DNA of 64,000 bases from Phorcus lineatus (GCA_921293015.1 OV121087.1:36129235-36193234), one strand, 5' to 3'; counted from the first letter of the stretch, positions 39,098-50,279 are shown. Program-made: numbers and translations. Notes: generated by a model from the letters alone, not told the origin.

Positions 39098-39717
39098 ATA
39101 AAACGGCGATCCACATGTGTACATAAAACGTTTAAATAGCAAACATTATTCAAGCGAGGGTGAAATAATATATTACACCAACTAGTGTACCAGGTGGGTT
39201 TTATTACCCATAACTAATAATCATAAAAAAGTTATTCGTGATTCCAGACGCTATCTGGCTAACTTATCATACTTGAATAGGACAAAATGGGCCATACAGA
39301 GTTAACATGCTCAGAAGTGGGCTATGTTATTATCATAAAAGTGGCTTGGAGGAGGAAATTCAATATTCAATATACAAAACCCATTAATATTTGTATTTGA
39401 TCCTCGCTTGCACTTGGGTAAACAGAATTTTTTGTAAAATGTAAATACCTGATATCAATAACAGTTATAGAGAAAATGTTTTCATGATTATTATTCGGAT
39501 TCCTATATTGCTATTTCCGCTCCTGATTCCTCCCTGGACGAAGGAGGAACCCGCTGAAAGACAATCAGCATTTCTGTCAAGTAAATCCCACGATCAACGA
39601 ACCAAGTTGAAAAACAGACATTTTTCTATCAACAAATGAATACACGTTGATAAGGCCACCATCATATAAGATATTACTGTTTTCACGTTTATCGAGAAGA
39701 AATAATACTCTCTATTG

Positions 39718-39810
39718 TATGGTGGCTGATTTCTGCTATGTCGCTATTTCGCCCTAGGTTGGCATATCACGAAATAGCGAAGACGCGAATGGCAGAAATC
39801 AGCCACCATA
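39718..39810. mobile_element. 93-bp palindromic MITE with 6-bp target duplication
   Basis: The 19-base arms tatggtggctgatttctgc (39718-39736) and its exact reverse complement (39792-39810) bound the element. An inner pair cgctatttcg/cgaaatagcg adds to the fold. CTATTG flanks it on both sides. The paralogous copy near 51000-51020 reads ctatttattgatgag without the insert, an empty site. Confidence 0.85.
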
Positions 39811-40035
39811 CTATTGTGATATATTGTTAGGAATTCAAACAGATGTTTATGACAATGTCGTTTCAGACTAACACGATCGGATGTGGGTGTTTTCGTTGAC
39901 ACGGCAGGTATATATTGTCCACACCGACTTACTCATGATTGATTAGAAACAGGAATGGTCGTTTTACGTGTACCTTCCTGGAAAGACCCGGGTATTTACT
40001 TAGTTTTGAAACTTAAAAAGCGGCTAACTCTTCGA

Positions 40036-40195
<160 letters not shown>

Positions 40196-40395
40196 NNNNN
40201 NNNNNNNNNNNNNNNNNNNNNNNNNNNNNNNNNNNNNNNNNNNNNNNNNNNNNNNNNNNNNNNNNNNNNNNNNNNNNNNNNNNNNNNNNNNNNNNNNNNN
40301 NNNNNNNNNNNNNNNNNNNNNNNNNNNNNNNNNNNNNNNNNNNNNNNNNNNNNNNNNNNNNNNNNNNNNNNNNNNNNNNNNNNNNNNNNNNNNNN
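40196..40395. other. assembly gap (200 N)
   Basis: Exactly 200 Ns, a common fixed gap size; the true length is unknown. Frames reported across it are meaningless. Confidence 0.99.
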
Positions 40396-40423
40396 AATCC
40401 ATTTCCCTTACTCAATGATTAAA

Positions 40424-40594
40424 AGGTGTTCTACAAAAAGTGGTGTTTGCTTGATACTTGATTATTTCCTCTACGACCACGGATGATCAAGTGAGATGAT
40501 TTGACTCTTTGAAATTAATAATTTGGCATAAGCTTATGTTTTTTGGTAAAACTTTATTATTATTATGTTTTTTAAAAAACTTGCGACTGCCCCT
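40424..40594. mobile_element. short TTAA-bounded repeat, copy 1
   Basis: Begins atgattaaaaggtgttc and ends gactgcccc before TTAA at 40595-40598. It pairs with 41539-41718 and with part of 33153-33466; all share a gtttacttgg- or gtttgcttga-like word and a gactacggatga-like word. Confidence 0.5.
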
Positions 40595-41538
40595 TTAAGT
40601 CCCAACTAACCACATGTCCGTTTACACGTACGAAAAGTCAGCTAAACCTCTTCCTTGGCGTATTTGGGGGTTTTCAGGGGAGGGTTAGGAAAAATTACAG
40701 CCAACAGGGGAGGGTCATGAAAATAAATAGGAGAGTTCATTGTAAGGGTCATTGTAAAATAGATAGGTATAAATCTATCTTTCTTTAGGAATTGAAAGAG
40801 GGGCTTAAACATTATCATAAAGCTTTTTTGAATGAAAAAAGATCAGAATTCATATTATATTTATATATAGGTTTATAATATTAAAATGATGCTCATTTAA
40901 AAATTCTCTGCCTTATTCATTGTTGTTTATACTTATAGAACAAAAAGTAGAAAAGTAGTTCTGTTGGACTGAGAATTTATACAAGTAGTTAATATATAAA
41001 AGGCGTTTGCTACTGTTTGCTATATTTTCACACAAGATAGATGCATATTTGATACTAAATAAAATTTAGTCTTGTGTTGCTCTGTCGGTCAGAGGTAAGG
41101 GATAATGAAGTTGATGTTGTAAAAACAAAAGAGACACTTGCCCCTGCAGCTCATCAAGCTTATATATCACGTAAATTGAATACTCAAAAACACAGAATAA
41201 AATTTCTACAAACGTATCACAAAATAAAAACATTGACACCTATTCCCCAAACTTCTGAGATTGCCGACAACCCTCCCTCTGAGAGTTTGGTTAATTGACT
41301 TCCATTGCTAAGGACAACTTCCCAGAGCTTGTTATCTTTAAATAGCACAAATCAATATTGCATCATGAATATATAAGAAAATATGGAAGTTAGAAACTTA
41401 TTCAAACATACAAAAAATTAACAAATTAAACTAATATTTGTTATGCACATATTGATGATTTAGAATGAATATTACCATTTGCATAACATGTTTGTTAAAT
41501 GAAGTTTACAAACGTATTATGTTTAGTTAAATGATTAA

Positions 41539-41718
41539 AAGGTGTTCACACAAAAATGGCCGCCAATGGTGTTTACTTGGTACTTGATAATTCATTCTAC
41601 GACTACGGATGACGGGGTTGAGAAACTAGATGTTTTTCCTCTGAAGATAATACATTTATCATAAATTTTACTTTATCCAGGAAAATTTGTAAATTTTCGA
41701 AAAACGTGTAAGTGCCTC
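41539..41718. mobile_element. short TTAA-bounded repeat, copy 2
   Basis: TTAA at 41535-41538 is followed by aaggtgttcacaca; the right end agtgcctctt joins TTAA at 41719-41722. The 180-base interior matches 40424-40594. It has no coding potential. Confidence 0.6.
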
Positions 41719-42366
41719 TTTAAGATAAATCAAATGTTCCCCATTTTTCTTTTGATTCATCGAGTTCGACTCTAAAAACCTGATTCGCTTCACTGCTTAT
41801 ACAGCTAAATTTAAATAAATTTAAGTATATGTATCGTTTCTGTAATCTGTCGTGTTTTTATGCAAGTACACTTTCTTACCTTTAGAAATTTCCCCTTCCT
41901 TTTTTTCATATGATCAGCACGAAAGACTTCACGTTTTGAATGTAAAAACATAACAAACCATGTTCCTCTTGGGAAATAATTCTTTCATATTCAACTTTGA
42001 TGAGGTGTAACATTTCTTTTTGTGTTTATTTTCCCACTATACTGTTTAAGGCTACTGCCTTATAATTTAACAGGTGGGTGTAGGTAGGAGAGTTCAAAAG
42101 TTGTAACGCAGAACTGAGGGCAAAAGTTGAATGAAATAATCATGCATGAGACATACGTGTGTAAAGAGTTATTAATTTACAAATCAAAGCGTTTATAAAT
42201 ATCCATCCTAACTGAACTGTTTTTAAAACATAATTTATGTCGATGTTCTTATTTCATGCCTTTACACGTAGAGAAAAATGTACTCTCATCTACCCTAATA
42301 CATAGTGTATTTGTATACAGTAGGCATAAGGTGCATTAATATCAATTGCTGTTTTGTTAGGTTTAA

Positions 42367-42779
42367 AGGCACTAGTGCACGCTTTTACGGTTTAAATTGG
42401 CTATTTTAAGGTTTACGAGGACTTATGCATTCACTTAAACTTTCTATCGATGCAATGAAATACTAAAAATTCTTTTACCTGCAATCAACAATGAAAACGT
42501 TAGGACAGCCGCTGTCGGCTTGGACATATAAAAATCTATGGTTAGCTGTGCACAAAACGGATAAATTATTGACACTTGGAAACGGCTGAACTAGTACTGT
42601 GTGCAGTTAACATTAAATACTTCCGGCCTTTAAAATCCACTTTACTACCTGAATACGTCAATATTTGTTAAATAACTTACGAGGTAGATTAGTTGAGTGA
42701 GGATAGTGAGTAATATCGAGAGATATGCAATATCTGTGCATTTGTTGTGTTTACGAAATATTGGCGTGCACTAGTGCGT
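42367..42779. mobile_element. TTAA MITE, family 4
   Basis: The 16-base ends AGGCACTAGTGCACGC and, reverse complemented, ACGCACTAGTGCACGC differ by one base. TTAA flanks are at 42363-42366 and 42780-42783. The paralogous region 35840-35875 has no insert. The 413-base interior has no open frame. Confidence 0.92.
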
Positions 42780-42974
42780 TTAAGGTATACTTGAATGTAA
42801 GTGTCTCGTTAAAGGGAATAGGAAATATGACCTATTTTGAAGATTAAAAATATTATTTGAAGTGCAAAGAGACTAATGAAGCAAACAGATAATTTTTAAC
42901 CGAACGGAATATTTAGTAATTGGCTGCTGAACTTGATCACCTATGAAAACGTAAACAAACTTTGACCTCTGACC

Positions 42975-43000
42975 TAATGACATCACGGAGGGAACACGTT
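42975..43000 (+). promoter_or_regulatory. promoter-like block in left end, CRE-type site
   Basis: The sequence tgacatcacggagggaac lies about 60 bases before the THAP start codon. The right end of the same element has tgacgtcatgaagggaac in the opposite orientation, about 15 bases before the start codon of the ballast gene. TGACGTCA is the classic CREB/ATF site; that it drives transcription here is inferred from position only. Confidence 0.5.
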
Positions 43001-43061
43001 ACGTCGACCCGCCATATCGTTACACAGCGCCGAATAGAAGCCGGGAACAGAGGAGTCGGAA

Positions 43062-44057
43062 ATGCCTCTTATTTGTGTGGTAGGGGGCTGTAGACTGTAG
43101 TCAAACCACACAAGAGAACTTAATGCTTCATATTTTGCCACGGATATCGATATCGCAAAACGATGGACGAAAATTGTGCAAAGAACCCGAGCCGACTGGA
43201 AATCAGCACCCAGTACGGTAGGCCTAGATCTAGTAGTCAAGTATACAGCTACATTTGTTCAGCACATTTCAACGACGGTTCCCTCATCCAACCTAATTAT
43301 GTAGCTACAACGGAAGGATCGAAACCTAAAATGATGCCGGATGCATGTCTCGCGGTCTTCCCAAAAAATGTATGCCACAAGAAACTGTTCGCGCAACTGC
43401 GAAAGTACAAAAAATGGGCGAACAGGCGTTCAAGTCGAAGTGACCTAGCTCTCGTCGGTTCGGAAGAGGGAATTTTAAAGGGTGAGCGTTGATCATGTTT
43501 AATACAGTAAACAATATATGTCTGTAATTCTGTATGTAATCATCAGCAACATTTATTACGAAAAGCATAACCTTAAAGAATGTCAGCTAACATGACAGTT
43601 TTAACGTGCTCTTGATTAAATATTGTCCTGTTTTCGATCATTTGAAATTCAAGGAGAATTATTTCACACATATTCGAAATTTTTTTAATTCACATTGTTT
43701 TACATGACAGGATGGAACAGTAAATATGGTAAATTAAATAACATTTGTGAATTTACAATTAGGCTATTATAACATTTTGAAATTGGAACTGTAAAAAGTA
43801 AGCTTTAGTCTTATTGAATATATATAACCCGTCCCATTATTTATGACTGACCAAACGAGATAGAATATCATATGCTACGATGGCCTGTATGATATGGATA
43901 CTTTGAGAGTCAATACTATGTCTGTGTGTCCTTTTTCAGTGGATTTAATGTTGAAAACATTAAAATTTAATTTCCTTATTTTTGTAGTCTTAACCTGTAC
44001 TTATTCCCTGTTCCTTTATTTTTTCCAGATGCTACACACAAGAGGAAATCATCCTGA
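43062..44057 (+). pseudogene. THAP-type zinc-finger gene, decayed
   Basis: Starting at 43062 the frame reads MPLICVVGGC, the C-x4-C start of a THAP (C2CH) DNA-binding domain. After an in-frame stop at codon 13 the same frame gives IAKRWTKIVQRTRADWKSAP, the tryptophan-bearing middle. The second half of the finger, ICSAHF (C-x2-H), followed by the THAP end motif CLAVFP (AVPTIF in other members), is in another frame from about 43230. Between the halves lie about 32 extra bases bounded by tac words, so the gene has at least two breaks or a tiny intron. A donor g|gtgagc at 43481/43482 and an acceptor ttccag|at at 44028/44029 join in phase and end after KDATHKRKSS. THAP proteins bind DNA; here it would probably recognise the element's own ends. 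This is the 5' gene of the TTAA element. Confidence 0.7.
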
Positions 44058-44987
44058 TGTCAGGGTACTTCCAAACAAAAAAGTTTTTGATGATTGATGA
44101 GGGAAATACAGCAGTCCCCAGTATTATGGATGGTGCCTTTTTAAAACATCAACCAAGCAGATGGAAGCCAAGCAAAGGACAAAAATATTCAAGTTCAATA
44201 ATCTTGAAGCAAAGAGAGTAAAGGTTTGTGAAATACAACAGTGATGGAAAAATTACTCTAATTATGATATTAATTGTCTAAGTACCTAGTAAAAAGTGTC
44301 ATATTGAGATATTAACATAAATATCTAAGTTTTCAAAGAATGTACACATTAGATGAAAGATAAAAGTGAATACCTTTTATTTAGGATTTTTTATTTGTTA
44401 ATGATTTTGTATTGTGTGAAAATCACTAAAATAATTATTTACATTGTCAATTCCTCATGATGAATTTCATTTTGTTTTGCAGGTGTTTCTACTCCCAACA
44501 ATTGATTCCTGATGAGATACAGAGCCAATTGATTTGTGGGGGAAAATGTAACCGTGCAGTAACAAAATTGCCTACTATTTTCAAGCCTAGGCAAAATAGA
44601 GTTATTTAGTTGTTTTACAGAATCTCATTACAAGATTTTGATACATTTGGAGGGGGAAAATGTTGCAATGGATTTTTTCTCAAAAAAAAAGGAATAACAA
44701 TTTATCACCTTTTCATAGACTTTTGTCACTATTTGTTAGAACATTGAACTCATGGCACTAAATTCTTCATCTGTCTTCTAAATGATTGGCATGTAATTTG
44801 AATACACACAGAGAATGAACAAGAAAATTTTATGAGTTCAGAATCATTTATTAGTTAGGCAGTTTGTTTATAACAAGTTTGACCACTTGAAGTTATTGTA
44901 TAGTTTATAAACTATATAGTTTATTTGAAATTTGAACTTATGTTTTCAAGAAATAAATAATTCATGTCAGATTTATCTTCATTTTTA
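44058..44987. other. spacer between the two convergent genes
   Basis: Two weak splice-like sites occur (gag|gtttgtg-type near 44224 and ttgcag|gtgt at 44480/44481), so extra 3' exons of the THAP gene are possible, but no domain was recognised in either frame. If a transposase once lay here it is gone. Confidence 0.4.
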
Positions 44988-46891
44988 TCACTTTGACTTG
45001 CTATCTGGTTGTTTATTTGAGTCATCAGTTTGGTATTGCTGCCTGAACTGGTAAAATGCTGTGTCTAGCACATCAGTGTTCGGGCAAACAGCAAAAAACT
45101 GGGGTGGAGGATGAGGCAGCAGACAGGTGGGTCCTCAACACTGAACGTGTACCTGTACTTGTCTACCTCCTGACAACACCAGCTCTCTTTGGCTGTGGGC
45201 ATCATATAACAATGGTTACAGTCCCTCCTGAAGAAAAGAATTTGATTATGTGAAGTGATATAAAAGTTTATCCATTCATAAATGATGAGTGGAGATTTGA
45301 GAAAAGTTAAACATTCATATGCTCTCACTTTCGTGTCATGTATTTTCGTAGTATTAAGAAATCTACTGCTGTGCACTTCTTAAACATCACAAGTTGATTA
45401 TGATAAAACATACTTCAAACATTTTAAACTAAACAAACAATTATTCTTTATATTTAAATATTATTCGAAGAGATGCCAACTTTTACAAATTATTTTGGCG
45501 TCACTTTTTTTAATTGTATTTGTCTTGGGTCAAATAATGACAATACAACCAATGAGACAAGGTAATCTTTTACTGATTTTCAAACACAATTTTTTTTTTT
45601 TTTTTTTTTTTTTTTATTGTTCCCAAGTCATATATACAAGTAAAGTTGTAAGCGATACATAAAGATTCCACATATTTTCAAACACAAATGGTGACTTAAG
45701 AATATCATTTAAACTAAACTTGTTACATGTTTAAAACGTTCACAAGCTCAATTATGACATTGATATAAATATTTCAGGAAAAGTAAGTGTGCACTGTTGT
45801 AGATATAAAATTCTTCTTAACAGATTAATATCTTCTATATGAAATAACACCAATTTCTATGAATACGTTCAAAGCAAAATTTTAAATGTTAAAAAGATGC
45901 ATCATTTATTTTTCACTGAAAAATTCTACAAATGCCCAAATGTAGATTAGCAATAACCCTTTCAGCATTTGCACAGATTTAAGAATAGATCAGGGTTTAT
46001 TCTCTGGTTATACCTGAGAATAAGAATCATGCCAGCATTGGGAAGAAACCATTAAGATACTTTGATGACGTATATATTTCGATCAAACTACTGATAAAAA
46101 AATGTTCTAGAAGTGTATCAAGTGAAAAGCATGAAATAGCACTTGATTTTCATTAGTGACATCTGCAGTTGGATAGATTTATTGAAAATTGATCGTGTTC
46201 ATGCAAAACAACTGATCAACAAAATAAGTGCTATCTAGCTGGGACCAGTTTATGTCAAGGGTCGTTGTCTTATGTAAATACCACGAAAACAGGTGACGCA
46301 TTTAAATAATTTACTTGCTTTCTATTTTAAATAACTTTGAATGAGAGTAATTTATTTCGAAATATATATAGATGCAAACATGTTAAACAAGATCAACTAC
46401 ATGTATAATTAAAATCTAGGATAGATAATCCTACAACTGACAGAATAATCAAGAAAGGAACCGAATTATATGGTCCTTCATACGATCAATGGCCAAGGGA
46501 AATAACTCTAATTAACAATATATTATTATTTTCAAGTTATGTTTTTATGTTAAGTCATCTGCTTAACATATATTTTGATTAAGTCCCTTTTCACATTAAA
46601 TGTTAATACAGCATTGACCTAAAATGACAAGCCTTTCATTCCTATGTAATAACTTTAATTAGGCCTACCTTGCACGCAGCTGTTCAATCGGTCATGGTCG
46701 TCAGAGCCATTGCCGTCAGAACTTGAGGAGGAATCCCTCACTGGCTCGAATCGGATTGTGCGGTTCGGTCGGACTTGTCGGCAATAAAATTTAGTCCTAT
46801 CCGACTCATCTCAATTGTCAGATGAGTCGAAAGGCCACGGGGAGCCATCACTGTGGACACTGAGTTGGTACTCAATACGTGTTGACGCCAT
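44988..46891 (-). pseudogene. P2X7 ballast-domain-like gene, two exons, decayed
   Basis: Exon 1 (46891 down to 46668) starts ATG-GCG-TCA and encodes an acidic, serine-rich N-terminus with the motif RFEPV and a run of five serines. Exon 2 (45227 down to 44988) encodes CNHCYMMPTAKESWCCQE, then V-C-C and HPSF, then NTDVLDTAFYQFRQQYQ and a stop after DSKSK. These are the cysteine clusters of the P2X7 intracellular 'ballast' domain (zinc- and GDP-binding in mammalian P2X7), also found alone in many invertebrate proteins. The donor caag|gtaggc and acceptor ttcttcag|gag join in phase across an intron of 1440 bases. There is one in-frame stop in exon 1 and one frame change in exon 2 between HPSF and NTDVL. 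The second half of the domain (the IPSC...IR..FP...G.Y.GF part) was not found. The predicted length is about 154 residues. Confidence 0.72.
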
Positions 46892-46894
46892 ATT

Positions 46895-46930
46895 TACGTT
46901 CCCTTCATGACGTCACATTATCACGTGACA
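46895..46930 (-). promoter_or_regulatory. promoter-like block in right end, CRE and E-box
   Basis: On the minus strand tcacgtgataatgtgacgtc and then atgaagggaacgtaaat precede the ATG at 46891. The palindromes CACGTG and TGACGTCA are intact. The word TGACRTCAYGRAGGGAAC is shared with the left end in inverted orientation. Confidence 0.5.
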
Positions 46931-48024
46931 TAAAACTTGTCTTTTTACTAGGTCAGTCGATTTCAGCTACTTTACTTAGCTTGTATCTTTTAAATGCATG
47001 GTCCCAAAATTTTTGTTTTCAATGGAATTTAATATCATTACGTTTATAAGTAAGGTGTTACATGTGGAAAGTGTAATTTCAACATGATTTCCTAAACCCT
47101 TTAAAAGATTTGCAGCATCTGACCATCAAAGATGAAGTAAAAGTCGACCTTTATGTTAATATGCTATTTTGTTGATTTTAATGACATGACTTTAACCACC
47201 TATAACTTGTGTACTTTGTTAACCTGAGAGAAATAGGTCGAGTGCCCCATTTTCTGACCTACACGTCATAAACGTCTGACATGTGTACAAGAAAGGGACC
47301 ACCTTGTCAGTTAACTGTTCACAAGTCTACACTGCCACTGCACTCCTTTTGATTCGTTATATTTTGAATTTCATTTCCTCAAAATTTCGTATAATCTTCA
47401 GAGGATCTGACATAAGTTTACTTAACATCATCCGTAGTCCTAAAGGAAATTATCAAATATCAGGTTATAACTACTTTCGGCCTTTTTTGTGTGAACACCT
47501 GTTATTTATTTGCGGAGATGGATTCGGAGAACGTAACAGCTTCTTTCGATTAAAACATTATCTTGCAACTGGTAAAATTGGTTTTCGTTTCTCTTTGTTT
47601 ATCTAAAAAACATGCTTCTCTCCCTTAAACAATTTTGAAACTCTCTGAACAGACCTTGATCCGCCAATACGTTAATTTGGTGTTAGCAATTCTCCTTGAA
47701 CAGTGTGAAAATGAAAGTTTATAAAACATTTTGAGGAAATTCTTATGAATTCCGATTACGAATAAGCTACGTAAAGATGACATTGACCTTGTTTATAGGG
47801 AGATTACCAATGTGACTATTACATAAAGGCACCATTACGTGTACGCCGAAGCGTATAACCGTTAATCTTTCTCCCACTTAAAACTGATCAAGCCAACCGC
47901 TATATTATACTTATGTCAGAACATATATATGATTATATTTTCTTTCAAGGCAGCACATGCAATCAACAATTTCGGCTGCAAACGTTGATAATATTGTGAA
48001 ATATTTTAGAAAATTAAAACGTTT

Positions 48025-49200
48025 ACTTCATTCATGTTCGTGGGTTAATATTTAACATACCGATAAATTGATATCTAATATTATGTTCATTGCTTCTTCA
48101 ATTTTATATAATGATATTGACGTGTGGTTTTAACATTGAGTCTTTTAAATTTGTATGTGTCCTTGCATGAATTTCAGCGCAGTGTCAACTACGTCTTCAA
48201 ACTTCTACAACTTTGAGCAAAATCACGTGACTTCAAAGGGGTAATGAATGCATAGTACATAGCAAAATTGGACACCATCCGAATAATTAATTTAATTTAT
48301 ATATCGGGCCGTTTTTAACACCGATCATTACTTCATCACAATATGATACATTATGTTGTATTGCGCTGTGGTTTCATACAACATATTTCACTTACGTTAG
48401 GGTTTTATTTAATGATATTGCTATTCAAAGTCAGCTGTCCCATTTTCCCCGTTCTCCTTTCATATTGCACAAAAAGTTCTTTTTTTTCAATACACGATTT
48501 ACATGTTTGATTTTATTTGTTTACATGTTTCCTGCAAAGTGATATAAATAGCGAGTTCATAAGAAAACCCGTACTCCAAAATGGCAGATTGGGCTTTATG
48601 ATAAGGTGAGATGAGATGACTTTGGCTTTTTGGTCCCTTTCAAGAGTATGTCACTCATTTCATACTATTGCAATGAAAACTAGCTGTAATATAATACGTC
48701 CCGAAGTCCGTTATTACATCTAGCAAATTACAGGTCTATTCCGTGTCGAGCAGGCGCGAACATCAGCCTATCAAAATAATGCTGGCCAAGCTCTTCGAAT
48801 ACCGGGTCAGTGCCGTTTTGCCGTTCTTCGCACTTCGATTACAAAATTTGAATGTAACCAATGTTTCGCAGTGAATTATGTTAAAAAATATTACGACAGC
48901 ATAAATTCTGTGCTGATAATGTTGACGGAATATTTTTGGGTTGTTTGTTTGGTAATTTCTGCAAAAGCAAATCAACACATTTGGTCAAACAATGACAAAA
49001 TAAGTTTTAAAGGATAAATATAGACAAACGTAGGGTAAACGTCAGGATGTGACATTAACCAAGATGCAAAAGAAACCCGTCTTTGATTGGTTGAAAGCTT
49101 TCTTCCTGCCCTCATTTGGTCGGTTCAAAGTTAGTCAAAGGTCAGCTGAACATGACCTCAATCAGTAATTCTCTAGATGTATTGAGGGATCAATATAATA
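48025..49200. other. no gene recognised; small palindromic-MITE relic
   Basis: Mostly AT-rich. At 48676-48722 the words aaaactagctgtaatataa, tacgtcccgaagtccgttat match the hairpin element at 53572-53656, so a degraded copy lies here. The minus frame at 48763-48978 has no motif. Confidence 0.45.
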
Positions 49201-49206
49201 GATTGT

Positions 49207-49436
49207 CACGGAGAAAGCCCGCAACTCTACTGTGGCTTTGCATAGCGGCGAATTCTGCAACCATCGGCCGAAAATAGCGAACCATGGTTGGTCTTGCGAT
49301 GAAATTCAAAGAAGCATTGCATCCAAACCTTACTGCATGTAGAAAAGTTCTCTATGGCAGACATAGTTGCCGTATATAGGGACTCGAAAACCGGACTTCT
49401 TGATCCGAAGACGAACGCGCTTATCACTGCGATAGC
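49207..49436 (-). mobile_element. SINE family A copy
   Basis: Minus-strand relative of the reverse unit at 12720-12943: it shares ggagaaagcccgcaac, atagcgaaccatgg and gcattgcatccaaacct. The tRNA-like head at its right end reads gcgttcgtcttcggatcaag on the minus strand. Boxes A and B are both damaged. Confidence 0.75.
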
Positions 49437-49516
49437 TTTTTGGGTATTTATAAGTGTTTTAACTTATCTTTATTACTCATAAGTTGAAGGAGAATCATGA
49501 AATTTTATCACATAAA

Positions 49517-50279
49517 TGCTAATAATATTTGGATATTAATATGGCCCTTTTTCCACGAACTGGTACATGCTCAAAGCGCTACCTGAAATCACCCTGAAGG
49601 AAGTGTACTTTTAAAGAGCAACTCCGTGATTTTCATAACGTATTATTTACCTTTAATACGAACCTAAATGTCATATGTGGTGATATAAAATCAAAACATT
49701 TTAACTTTTCATGTCCAAAAGACATATATATGACAAATAATGGTTTATAATGAAAATCTAAAAACAGCCTAAAAATGCACAGAGGTGGAGATATCACGTC
49801 CAATATACATGGATACTAGTTATATAACCGAACAAACACTTATCAACTCCTAACTGCCCTCCTGGCTGTTTTAGATAAGTCTGCAAAATTACGTTTGACT
49901 ATTTGACGCGCGCCACTCTCCGGTTTTCGATCACAATTTCGACGTTCTACCTTCATATTGTCACTGTAAAAAAAAACAATTAGTTTTAAAATGTGTCTTT
50001 TTTTAAACAGTCGATACTTCGCGATCAAATGACACCACTGTTATGACTCCAACGACTCACGGAGTGGCTCTTTAAAGCAGCTACTTAGCGATAAGTGCGA
50101 TCATATAGACCCATATATTTTCAACACCTAGGTGGATTGGGTGCAATGTGGAAGAAATGCCTTATCTAAGGACACAACAGCATATTTGACAAAGGTCATA
50201 ATAGTTTGCTGTCTTATGCGGGATTTGAACCTAGCGTGAGAGGACAGCAAGCTAACCACTATACTAACTGCGTGCCACG
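49517..50279 (-). mobile_element. SINE family B, split by a MITE
   Basis: The left part (49517-49610) and right part (50076-50279) form one SINE interrupted by the 49615-50071 MITE. The head on the minus strand has tatagtggttagcttgctg (box A) and taggttcaaatcccgc (box B), better kept than in the 38757 copy. The joined order matches the unbroken paralogue there. Confidence 0.85.
49615..50071 (+). mobile_element. TTAA MITE, family 1 copy 3, nested in a SINE
   Basis: TTAA flanks at 49611-49614 and 50072-50075. Removing the insert and one TTAA leaves gtacttttaaagcagctac, which matches gtacattcaaagcagctac in the unbroken paralogue at 38870. This shows directly that the target and its duplication are TTAA. 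The ends are agagcaactccgtga and tcacggagtggctct. Confidence 0.96.

Larger units (their letters stand above)
42813..47100. mobile_element. Kolobok-like DNA transposon with THAP and P2X7-ballast genes
   Basis: The 4288-base insert has TTAA at 42809-42812 and 47101-47104. Its ends AGGGAATAGGAAATATG and, reverse complemented, AGGGTTTAGGAAATCATG are imperfect inverted repeats. The paralogous segment at 35855-35900 passes across the site without it. Inside are two convergent decayed genes: a THAP zinc-finger gene (43062-44057, plus) and a gene with the first half of the P2X7 C-terminal ballast domain (44988-46891, minus). No DDE catalytic domain was recognised, so as seen it is non-autonomous or has lost its transposase. 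TTAA targets and THAP domains are known for the Kolobok superfamily; piggyBac also uses TTAA but lacks THAP. A 26-base T run lies at about 45591-45616. Confidence 0.8.

Noticed and set aside
41074-41298. 74-codon plus frame with a partner-like sequence at 33945
   Set aside because: The paralogous DNA does not keep the same reading frame, so selection for a protein is not supported.
45056-45253. 65-codon plus-strand frame inside the TTAA element
   Set aside because: It is the antisense of the ballast exon, whose minus-strand reading has the recognisable cysteine motifs and splice sites.
42813-47100. piggyBac assignment based on TTAA
   Set aside because: piggyBac elements do not carry THAP domains and their ends usually begin CCC; Kolobok fits better, though without a transposase the superfamily is not proved.
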